DNA from: Pseudoxanthomonas koreensis
GTDB taxonomy: Bacteria > Pseudomonadota > Gammaproteobacteria > Xanthomonadales > Xanthomonadaceae
Assembly: GCF_010093225.1 (NCBI RefSeq)
Contig: NZ_PDWM01000015.1
Location: 1-64,000 of the forward strand
Length of the DNA: 64,000 nucleotides
Direction of reading: 5' to 3'
Below the pieces are notes generated by a model. The model was not told the DNA's origin, ran no database searches, and saw nothing but the letters and a program-made list of their open reading frames with translations. The position numbers were made by a program, and so were the translations under genes. Each line of letters starts with the position of its first letter. The first letter of the stretch is position 1. Shown here one piece after another: positions 57,383 to 64,000 of this stretch.

Positions 57383-59227
57383 ATGCTCGAATTTCCCCGC
57401 TGGAAATACTTCGTCATCCTGCTGGTGCTGGCGCTCAGCGTGCTTTATGCGCTGCCCAACGTGTACCAGAGCGACTACGCCGTGCAGGTCACCGGCAACC
57501 GCGGCGCGGCGCTGGACGACGCGCTGAAGACCCGCGTCTCCGGCTACCTGCAGCAGGCCGGCGTGCAGCCGAAGTCGGTGGCGGTGGAGAACGACAGCCT
57601 GCTGGTGCGCGTGGTCGACGCCGACGCCCAGACCCTGGCCGCCGACACCCTGCGCGAGAACCTGGGCGAGAACTACACCGCCGCGCTGAACCTGGCCTCC
57701 AACGTGCCGGTGTGGCTGCAGCGCTTCGGCGCCCAGCCGATGGTGCTGGGCCTGGACCTGCAGGGTGGCGTGCACTTCGTCCTGCAGATCGACCAGAAGG
57801 CCGCGCTGGAGAAGCGCGTGGACGCGTACGTGGAGGACGTCCGCGTCACCCTGCGCGACAACCGCATCCGCTACACCGCCGTGGACCGCCGCGCCGACCA
57901 CAGTATCGCCGTCACCCTGGCCTCCGATGCCGACCCGGCCAAGGCCCGCGAGCAGCTCGCCCGGACCATGCCGTCGCTGTCTCTGGAAGGCGAGGGCAAT
58001 CGCCTGGTGGTGCGCATCCCCGAGGCCGAGCTGACCCGGATCGCCGGCTCGGCGATCGAGCAGAACATCGCCACCCTGCGCAACCGCGTCAACGAGCTCG
58101 GCGTCGCCGAGCCGATCATCCAGCGCCAGGGCGACGACCGCATCGTCGTGCAGCTGCCCGGCGTGCAGGACACCGCCGCGGCCAAGCGCATGATCGGCGC
58201 CACCGCGACCCTGGAGTACCGCGCGGTGATCGACGGCAACGCCGCCGACGCCCTCGCCACCGGCCGGGTGCCGCCGGAGGCCAAGGTCTTCCAGCGCCGC
58301 GGTACCGGCGAGCCGGTCCTGCTGAGCAAGCGCGTGATCGTCACCGGCGACCAGATGGTCGCGGCCACCAGCATGATCGACCAGAACGGCCAGCCGGGGG
58401 TCAGCGTGACCCTGAACAACGTCGGCGGCGATCGCATGTTCGAGTTCACCAGCGGCAACGTCGGCAAGCCGATGGCGGTGGTGTTCACCGAACGCATCCC
58501 GCAGGTGACCATGGTCAACGGCGAGGAAGTGCGCAGCTTCCGGGTCAAGGAAGAGGTGATCTCGGTCGCCACCATCAACGGCGTGTTCGGCAAGAACTTC
58601 CAGACCACCGGCCTGGAGAAGGCCGAGGCCGAAGAACTGGCCAAGCTGCTGCGCGCCGGCTCGCTGGCCGCGCCGATGGATTTCGTCGAGGAGCGCATCG
58701 TCGGCCCCAGCCTGGGCAAGGAGAACGTGGAGCGCGGCGTGACCGCGGTGCTGTACGCATTCCTGTTCACCCTGGTGTTCTTCGGCGTGTACTACCGCAT
58801 GTTCGGCCTGATCACCGGCATCGCGCTGCTGTTCAACCTGCTGATCGTGGTCGCGGTGATGTCGCTGTTCACCGCCACCATGACCCTGCCGGGCTTCGCC
58901 GGCCTGGCCCTGTCGATCGGCCTGTCGGTGGACGCCAACGTGCTGATCAACGAGCGCATCCGCGAGGAGCTGCGCGCCGGCGTGCCGCCGAAGGCCTCGA
59001 TCGTCACCGGCTACGAGAAGGCCAGCGGCACCATCCTCGACGCCAACCTCACCGCGATCATCGCCGGCATCGCCCTGTACGCCTTCGGCACCGGTCCGCT
59101 CAAGGGCTTCGCCGTCACCCTGGTGATCGGCATCCTGGCGTCGATGTTTACCGCCATCACCGTCTCGCGCGCGATCGTCACCCTGGTGTACGCCCGCCGC
59201 AAGAAGCTCAAGTCCCTGGCCATCTGA
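57383..59227 (+). CDS. secD: Protein translocase subunit SecD
   Basis: The protein has 614 aa (E. coli 615). The first helix is WKYFVILLVLALSVLYALP. A large periplasmic P1 domain contains LGLDLQGGVHFVLQID. The C-terminal helices include FLFTLVFFGVYYRM, LSIGLSVDANVLINERIREEL and ANLTAIIAGIALYAFGTGP. It uses the proton gradient to pull proteins across the inner membrane. The ATG at 57383 suits the family N-terminus; an in-frame TTG at 57341 is rejected. Confidence 0.97.
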   Translation: MLEFPRWKYFVILLVLALSVLYALPNVYQSDYAVQVTGNRGAALDDALKTRVSGYLQQAGVQPKSVAVENDSLLVRVVDADAQTLAADTLRENLGENYTAALNLASNVPVWLQRFGAQPMVLGLDLQGGVHFVLQIDQKAALEKRVDAYVEDVRVTLRDNRIRYTAVDRRADHSIAVTLASDADPAKAREQLARTMPSLSLEGEGNRLVVRIPEAELTRIAGSAIEQNIATLRNRVNELGVAEPIIQRQGDDRIVVQLPGVQDTAAAKRMIGATATLEYRAVIDGNAADALATGRVPPEAKVFQRRGTGEPVLLSKRVIVTGDQMVAATSMIDQNGQPGVSVTLNNVGGDRMFEFTSGNVGKPMAVVFTERIPQVTMVNGEEVRSFRVKEEVISVATINGVFGKNFQTTGLEKAEAEELAKLLRAGSLAAPMDFVEERIVGPSLGKENVERGVTAVLYAFLFTLVFFGVYYRMFGLITGIALLFNLLIVVAVMSLFTATMTLPGFAGLALSIGLSVDANVLINERIREELRAGVPPKASIVTGYEKASGTILDANLTAIIAGIALYAFGTGPLKGFAVTLVIGILASMFTAITVSRAIVTLVYARRKKLKSLAI

Positions 59228-59243
59228 CGGGAAGGACACGCAC

Positions 59244-60209
59244 ATGAAGATCTTCCCGCTGACGCTTATCCCGAACGATACCCGCATCGATTTCATGAAG
59301 ATGCGGTGGGTCGCCCTGGCCATCGCCGCGCTGCTGTTCGTCGCCTCGGTGGGCACCATCGCGACCAAGGGCCTGAACTACGCCCTGGACTTCACCGGTG
59401 GCACCGTGGTGGAGGTGCGCTTCGACCACGCGGTGAACGTGGAAGGGGTGCGCGAGCGCCTCGACGCGGCCGGCTTCGAGAGCGCCCAGGTGCAGAGCTT
59501 CGGCTCCGGCAGCGACGTGCTGGTGCGCCTGCAGCCGCGCGACGGCCAGACCACCACCGACGCCAACAACCGTACCGCGCAGGAGGTCATGGCCGCCATC
59601 TCCACTGCGGACAACGCCGCGCACCTGCTACGCACCGAGTTCGTCGGCCCGCAGGTGGGCGCCGAACTCGCCCGCAACGGCGTGTACGCGGCGCTATTCG
59701 TGGTCGTTGGCTTCCTGATCTACATCGGCGCCCGCTTCGAGTGGAAGTTCGCGGTGGTGGCCACCGTGACCACGATGTTCGACGTGCTGGTGACGACGGC
59801 GTTCTTCGCCTGGACCGGGCGCGAGTTCGACCTGACCGTGCTGGCCGGCCTGCTGGCGGTGATGGGCTTCTCGATCAACGACACCATCGTGGTGTTCGAC
59901 CGCGTCCGCGAGAACTTCCGCGCCCTGCGCGTGGAGCCGCTGGAGATCATGAACCGCTCGATCAACCAGACCCTGTCGCGCACCATCATCACCTCGGTGG
60001 TGTTCTTCCTGTCGGTGCTGGCCCTGTACCTGTACGGCGGCGGCTCGCTGGAAGGCCTGGCCCTGAGCCAGATGATCGGCGCGGTCATCGGCACGCTGTC
60101 CTCGATCTTCATCGCCTGCCCGATGCTGACCTTCGGTCCGCTCAAGGTCACCAAGCAGGACCTGCTGCCCAAGGCCAAGGACGAAGCTGCGCTGGCCCGC
60201 CGCCCGTAA
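59244..60209 (+). CDS. secF: Protein translocase subunit SecF
   Basis: The protein has 321 aa. The first helix follows IDFMKMRWVAL; ALDFTGGTVVEV is the conserved D1 motif, and GFSINDTIVVFDRVRENFR lies in the D4 region. It partners SecD, encoded 16 bp upstream. An intrinsic terminator follows. Confidence 0.97.
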   Translation: MKIFPLTLIPNDTRIDFMKMRWVALAIAALLFVASVGTIATKGLNYALDFTGGTVVEVRFDHAVNVEGVRERLDAAGFESAQVQSFGSGSDVLVRLQPRDGQTTTDANNRTAQEVMAAISTADNAAHLLRTEFVGPQVGAELARNGVYAALFVVVGFLIYIGARFEWKFAVVATVTTMFDVLVTTAFFAWTGREFDLTVLAGLLAVMGFSINDTIVVFDRVRENFRALRVEPLEIMNRSINQTLSRTIITSVVFFLSVLALYLYGGGSLEGLALSQMIGAVIGTLSSIFIACPMLTFGPLKVTKQDLLPKAKDEAALARRP

Positions 60210-60234
60210 GCGGCCGGCCACGTGCAGTGTTGGA

Positions 60235-60262
60235 AGAAGCCGCCGCAAGGCGGCTTCTTTTT
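60235..60262 (+). terminator. Terminator of yajC-secD-secF
   Basis: AGAAGCCGCC/GGCGGCTTCT with a GCAA tetraloop is followed by TTTT. It lies between the convergent secF and suhB genes. Confidence 0.9.
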
Positions 60263-60266
60263 GGCC

Positions 60267-61091
60267 TCAGTTGAACGCCGCGGCGTACCCGGTGTTGACG
60301 ATCAGCTTCTGCAGTTCGTCGGCGACCTTGACGTTGGCGGCGATGATCGGCCGCGCCTCCGGGCCGCGTTCGTCCATGCGCGGCGTCGCCGCACCACGGA
60401 AATCGCAGACCCGCCCGCCGGCCTCGCGCACCAGCAGCACGCCGGCGGCGATGTCCCAGGCTTTCACCCCGGCCTCGAAGTAGGCATCCAGCCGCCCGCA
60501 GGCGACGTAGGCCAGGTCCAGCGCCGCCGAACCGGTGCGGCGCACGTCCTCGGCCTGGACCAGCAGCGAGTCCACGCACTTGAGCTGAGCGCTGGCGCGG
60601 GCGCGTTCGCGCGGCGGGAAGCCGGTGCAGACCACCGCGCCGCCCAGGTCCTTGCGGTCGGCCACGCGGATGCGCTTGTCGTTGAGTACCGCGCCGCCGC
60701 CGCGGCTGGCAGTGAACAGTTCGTTGCGCAGGGGATCGAAGATCACCGCGTCGATCGGTTCGCCGTTGTCGACCAGGGCGATGGACACGCAGTAGTGCGG
60801 GAAGCCGCGCAGGTAGTTGCTGGTGCCGTCGAGCGGGTCGATCACCCACTGGAAGCGGCCGTTGCGGCCGGGCTGGTGGCCGCTTTCCTCGCCGAGCACG
60901 CCGTATTCGGGGTAGGCGCGGCGCAGCTCCTTGACGATCACCTTCTCCGCGTCGGCGTCCACTTCGCTGGCGTAGTCCATGCGCTGCTTCTGGACCACGT
61001 TGAGCGCGTCCAGCCGGTTGATGTTGCGCAGCAGGACGTTGCCGCCGAGACGGGCGGCCTTGACCATGACGTTGACGGCTGGGGATTGCAT
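60267..61091 (-). CDS. suhB: Inositol-1-monophosphatase family protein
   Basis: The protein has 274 aa. LGEESG, the metal-binding [22 protein letters not shown] and the C-terminal [17 protein letters not shown] are all present. SuhB is an inositol monophosphatase and in E. coli also a Nus-associated factor in rRNA transcription. It is divergent from trmJ (95 bp gap), the same neighbourhood as in many gammaproteobacteria. Confidence 0.95.
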   Translation of the reverse strand: MQSPAVNVMVKAARLGGNVLLRNINRLDALNVVQKQRMDYASEVDADAEKVIVKELRRAYPEYGVLGEESGHQPGRNGRFQWVIDPLDGTSNYLRGFPHYCVSIALVDNGEPIDAVIFDPLRNELFTASRGGGAVLNDKRIRVADRKDLGGAVVCTGFPPRERARASAQLKCVDSLLVQAEDVRRTGSAALDLAYVACGRLDAYFEAGVKAWDIAAGVLLVREAGGRVCDFRGAATPRMDERGPEARPIIAANVKVADELQKLIVNTGYAAAFN

Positions 61092-61186
61092 GGCGAAGGC
61101 TCCCGGGAGGGCAAGAGGGCGGAACGGGCGAAGGAAAAGAGCGGCCCGGCGCTCGGGGCCGGGCCGCGCAGTTTAACATCGGCGCC

Positions 61187-61981
61187 ATGGCCGATCCCCT
61201 GAACGAATCCCCTGCCGCGACCGCGGCCGCCGCCAGCATCCGCTTCGTCCTGGTCGGGACCCAGCACCCGGGCAACATCGGCGCGGCCGCGCGCGCGATC
61301 AAGGCCATGGGCCTGGCGCGCCTGGTCCTGGTCGCCCCGGAGAAACCGCTGGACGACGTCGCCTACCGCCGCTCGGCCGGCGCCGAGGACCTGCTCGGCG
61401 CGGCCCCGGTGTTCGCCACCCTGGCCGAGGCCGTGGCCGACTGCCGCCTGGTGCTGGGCTGCACCGCGCGCAGCCGCCGGGTCCAGCTGGAGCAGCTGGA
61501 GCCGGACGCCGGCGCCGCGCGGCTGCTGGATTCGGCCGCCCAGAGCCCGGTGGCGCTGGTGTTCGGACGCGAGCGCACCGGGCTGACCAACGAGGAACTG
61601 CAACTGTGCCACGCCTCGGTCCACATCCCCTCCGACCCGGCGTTCAGCTCGCTCAACCTGGCCGCCGCGGTGCAAGTGCTGGCCTACGAAGTGCGGCGCG
61701 CGGTGCTGGCCGCCACGCCGCGTGAAGAAGCACCGGCCCGGTCGGACAATCTGCCGGCCACGCACGAGCAGGTCGAGGGCTTCTTCACCCAGCTGGCCGA
61801 GACCCTGGACGCGATCGACTTCCACAAGGGCCGTGCCCCGGAGTCGGCGATGCGCAAGCTGCGCCGGTTGTTCCTGCGCACCGGGCTGACCGTGAACGAG
61901 GTGCGCCTGCTGCGCGGGGTGCTGGCCGACGCGCAGCGCATGGCGCGGCTGGCCGGCGAGGGCGGCCGGCTGTCGCCCTGA
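61187..61981 (+). CDS. trmJ: tRNA (cytidine/uridine-2'-O-)-methyltransferase TrmJ
   Basis: The protein has 264 aa. A SPOUT fold shows RFVLVGTQHPGNIGAAARAIKAMG at the start (read in parts), ALVFGRERTGLTNEELQLCH in the knot region and SLNLAAAVQVLAYE at its end. A C-terminal helical extension of about 80 residues fits TrmJ. It methylates nucleotide 32 of tRNA. Confidence 0.95.
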   Translation: MADPLNESPAATAAAASIRFVLVGTQHPGNIGAAARAIKAMGLARLVLVAPEKPLDDVAYRRSAGAEDLLGAAPVFATLAEAVADCRLVLGCTARSRRVQLEQLEPDAGAARLLDSAAQSPVALVFGRERTGLTNEELQLCHASVHIPSDPAFSSLNLAAAVQVLAYEVRRAVLAATPREEAPARSDNLPATHEQVEGFFTQLAETLDAIDFHKGRAPESAMRKLRRLFLRTGLTVNEVRLLRGVLADAQRMARLAGEGGRLSP

Positions 61982-62027
61982 GCCGTTTCCGGCTAGGCTC
62001 TGCAGCACGGGAAACAGGGGGCGCACG

Positions 62028-62951
62028 TTGTCCAGAGCGTGGAAATGGATCCAGGCCGCCGCATGCGGCGTGCTCCTGGCCATGGGCTTGCCGGTGCACG
62101 CCTCCGAGGACGCCCACGTCCTGGTGCTGGGCCGGATCAGCGACGACCCCAATGCCCACTACGCCCAGCTCAAGCCGCTGCTGGACTACGTCGTCCCGCG
62201 CATGGCCGACGTCGGCATCACCGAAGGGCGCGTGCTGATGGCGCGTGACGCGCAGCAGATGGCCAGCTACCTGCGCCGTGACCGGGTCGACTGGGTCACC
62301 GAGACCTCCAGCACCGCCGTGCAACTGCAGCAGCGCGCCGCGGCCAGGCCGATCCTGCTGACCGAACGCAACGGCGTCAGCCACTACCACACCGTGTTCT
62401 TCGTCCGGAACGACAGCCCGATCCAGTCGCTGCACGAGCTGCCCGGCCACACCCTGGCCCTGCAGAGCACCGCCTCGACCAGTGCCTACATGGTGCCGAT
62501 GACCGAACTGCTGGACGCGCGGCTGTCGCCGGAGATCCTGCTGTCGCCGTCGGATATGCCCTCCGAGGGCCGGGTCGGCTACGTGTTCGCGCGCTCGGAG
62601 CTCAACATCGCGTCCTGGGTGCACAAGCGGATGGTCGACGCGGGGGCGGTGAGCAACCTGGACTGGAACGATCTGGAGCGCTTCCCCGAGGCGTTCAGGC
62701 AGGACTTCCGCGTCATCCACGAAACCAAGCCCTACCCGCGCGCACTCGAGCTGGTGCGCCCGGGCATGGCGCCGGAAGTGGAAGCGCGGCTGCGCCAGGT
62801 GTTGCTGGACGCCGCCGCCGACCCGTCCGCGGCCGCCGCGCTCAGGCTGTTCTTCAACACTTCGCGGTTCCTGCCGCTCGATGAAGGCTCCGAACAGTCG
62901 CTGGAGGCGCTGCGCAAGGGCGTCCAGCGCGTGCGCGCGGAGGTCGAATGA
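62028..62951 (+). CDS. PhnD-like periplasmic binding protein
   Basis: The protein has 307 aa from a TTG start with AGGGGG 7 nt upstream. Signal peptide WIQAAACGVLLAMGLPVHAS. The mature protein resembles the phosphate/phosphite/phosphonate-binding PhnD family (HVLVLGRISDDPNAHYAQLKPLLDYV; ALQSTASTSAYMVPM). No ABC permease or ATPase gene is nearby in the window. Its stop overlaps the start of a membrane GGDEF gene (ATGA), so it probably acts as the sensor partner of that enzyme. The ligand is unknown. Confidence 0.82.
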   Translation: MSRAWKWIQAAACGVLLAMGLPVHASEDAHVLVLGRISDDPNAHYAQLKPLLDYVVPRMADVGITEGRVLMARDAQQMASYLRRDRVDWVTETSSTAVQLQQRAAARPILLTERNGVSHYHTVFFVRNDSPIQSLHELPGHTLALQSTASTSAYMVPMTELLDARLSPEILLSPSDMPSEGRVGYVFARSELNIASWVHKRMVDAGAVSNLDWNDLERFPEAFRQDFRVIHETKPYPRALELVRPGMAPEVEARLRQVLLDAAADPSAAAALRLFFNTSRFLPLDEGSEQSLEALRKGVQRVRAEVE

Positions 62952-64000
62952 AGCTGCGGTTCGGCCTGCAGGCGCGTTTCCTGGTGGCCATGGCGCTGGT
63001 CCTGGGCGTGGTCCTGCTGGTGCTGTTCGTGCTGCTGCAGCGCCAGCAGCAGATGCGCGAGGAGACCGAGGCGCTCAGCCGCGAGGCCGTGCACCGGCTG
63101 ATCGACAGCTACCTGCGCGACCACGCCCAGTCGACGGCGCGGCAGCTGGCGCAGAACCTGGCCAACCCGATGTATTACCGCGACCTCGACGAGATCGGTG
63201 CGGTGCTGCGCGACAACTCGCGCAGCAACCTGGTCCGCTACATCTGGGTCTACGACCTGGAAGGCCGCCTGGTCCACGACGGTTCGCTGGAGATCGCCGG
63301 CTACGGCCAGCGCATGGACGATCCGCTGGCGCCGGCGGCGCTCGGCGCCGACGGCCCGCAGGTGCAGGCCTCGCCGGAACTGCTCGATGCCTCGATGCCG
63401 ATCATGGTCGGCAGCGAGCGGATCGGCGGCGTGCGCGTGGGCCTGGACCTGAAGGTGGCCGAACGCTTCGAGGACCGCAACCTGGAAGTGCTGGGCAAGC
63501 GCATGGACGAACTGGCGCGCCGCCACATCGGCTGGCTGGCGCTGCCGCTGGCGCTGCTGGTCCTGGTCTGCTTCCTCGCCGCCTGGTACGTGCAGCGCAC
63601 CCTGGTCAAGCCGATCCGCTGGCTGGGGACTTCGGCGCGCCGGATCGAGGCGGGCGACTACACGGTCGAGCGCCTGCACAGCCGGCGCAGCGACGAGATG
63701 GGCGACCTGGTCCGTACCTTCGGCCGGATGAGCGAGTCGGTGGCGCGCCACGACCGCGAGGTGCGGCGCATGGCCTACACCGACGCGCTGACCGGACTGA
63801 CCAACCGCCTGGCGTTCCGCGAGAGCCTGGACCACCGGCTGATGCTGCTGCGTGGCGCCGGCCGCGAGCTGGCCCTGCTGTTCGCCGACATCGACGACTT
63901 CAAGCGGGTCAACGACACCCTCGGCCACGAGGCCGGCGACGAGGCGCTGCTGCAATTCTCCAACCGGATCCGCGAGGCGGTGGAGAAGTACGGCGGCGAC
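62948..64000 (+). CDS. Membrane-anchored GGDEF protein, partial
   Basis: 351 codons are in the window; the 3-prime end is missing. An N-terminal helix (FLVAMALVLGVVLLVLFVLLQ), a periplasmic domain of about 150 residues (QLAQNLANPMYYRDLDEIG, IWVYDLEG), a second helix (WLALPLALLVLVCFLAAWY), a HAMP domain (VKPIRWLGTSARRIEAGDY) and the start of a GGDEF domain (YTDALTGLTNRLAF, FADIDDFKRVNDTLGHEAGDE) are visible. The catalytic GGDEF signature should lie just past the window edge, so activity cannot be judged. It is coupled to the PhnD-like gene by a 4-bp overlap. Confidence 0.88.
   Translation, partial: MKLRFGLQARFLVAMALVLGVVLLVLFVLLQRQQQMREETEALSREAVHRLIDSYLRDHAQSTARQLAQNLANPMYYRDLDEIGAVLRDNSRSNLVRYIWVYDLEGRLVHDGSLEIAGYGQRMDDPLAPAALGADGPQVQASPELLDASMPIMVGSERIGGVRVGLDLKVAERFEDRNLEVLGKRMDELARRHIGWLALPLALLVLVCFLAAWYVQRTLVKPIRWLGTSARRIEAGDYTVERLHSRRSDEMGDLVRTFGRMSESVARHDREVRRMAYTDALTGLTNRLAFRESLDHRLMLLRGAGRELALLFADIDDFKRVNDTLGHEAGDEALLQFSNRIREAVEKYGGD

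Overview
The window is a high-G+C gammaproteobacterial chromosome segment. It most likely comes from the family Xanthomonadaceae (Lysobacteraceae), in the Luteimonas/Lysobacter/Pseudoxanthomonas range. The indications are large TonB-dependent receptors beside glycoside hydrolases, a GumN-type protein, an HU protein with a Lys/Ala-rich tail, GTAG-type REP elements and the order thrS-infC-rpmI-rplT-pheS-pheT-ihfA-merR. The genus is an inference. There are no rRNA genes, prophage, insertion sequences or CRISPR.

Layout. (1) 1-660: a structured palindromic repeat and an HU-like gene. (2) 987-16703: a starch/maltodextrin locus with a GH13 glucosidase, a TonB-dependent receptor, two secreted GH13 amylases, a GH97 glucosidase, a pullulanase-type GH13 enzyme and an MFS sugar transporter. 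Two divergent promoter regions carry the same 15-bp pseudo-palindrome, and a LacI-family gene lies at 19074-20108. Together they suggest polymer breakdown outside the cell or in the periplasm, TonB-driven outer-membrane uptake, inner-membrane uptake and cytoplasmic or periplasmic hydrolysis. (3) 16646-18808: a PepSY membrane protein with two tiny membrane proteins. (4) 20200-28277: the translation operon, with a candidate threonine attenuator before thrS, a non-AUG infC start, and tRNA-Pro at its end. (5) 28448-43261: housekeeping and small envelope genes (GumN-like, dxs, HNH, lipoproteins, lipocalin, tRNA-Phe, yggX, mutY, ftsY, rsmD, coaD, ferredoxin, ggt, MBL, MAPEG, upp). (6) 43367-49400: a TonB receptor followed by a phytase-like beta-propeller lipoprotein, an exported inorganic pyrophosphatase and a purple-acid-phosphatase-like enzyme, behind a possible Pho box. 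I read this as a phosphate-scavenging locus. (7) 49553-53887: an S9 peptidase, and a class III aminotransferase divergent from an Lrp regulator. (8) 53942-60209: queA-tgt-yajC-secD-secF, with a repeat-rich 0.8-kb gap before yajC. (9) 60267-64000: suhB, trmJ, and a coupled pair of a PhnD-like binding protein and a membrane GGDEF protein that runs off the window.

The main unexplained signals are a dispersed palindromic element of about 165 nt (three copies) whose outer stems differ in sequence but remain self-complementary, perfect 34-35-bp inverted REP pairs, and REP elements that supply the stop codons of three genes.
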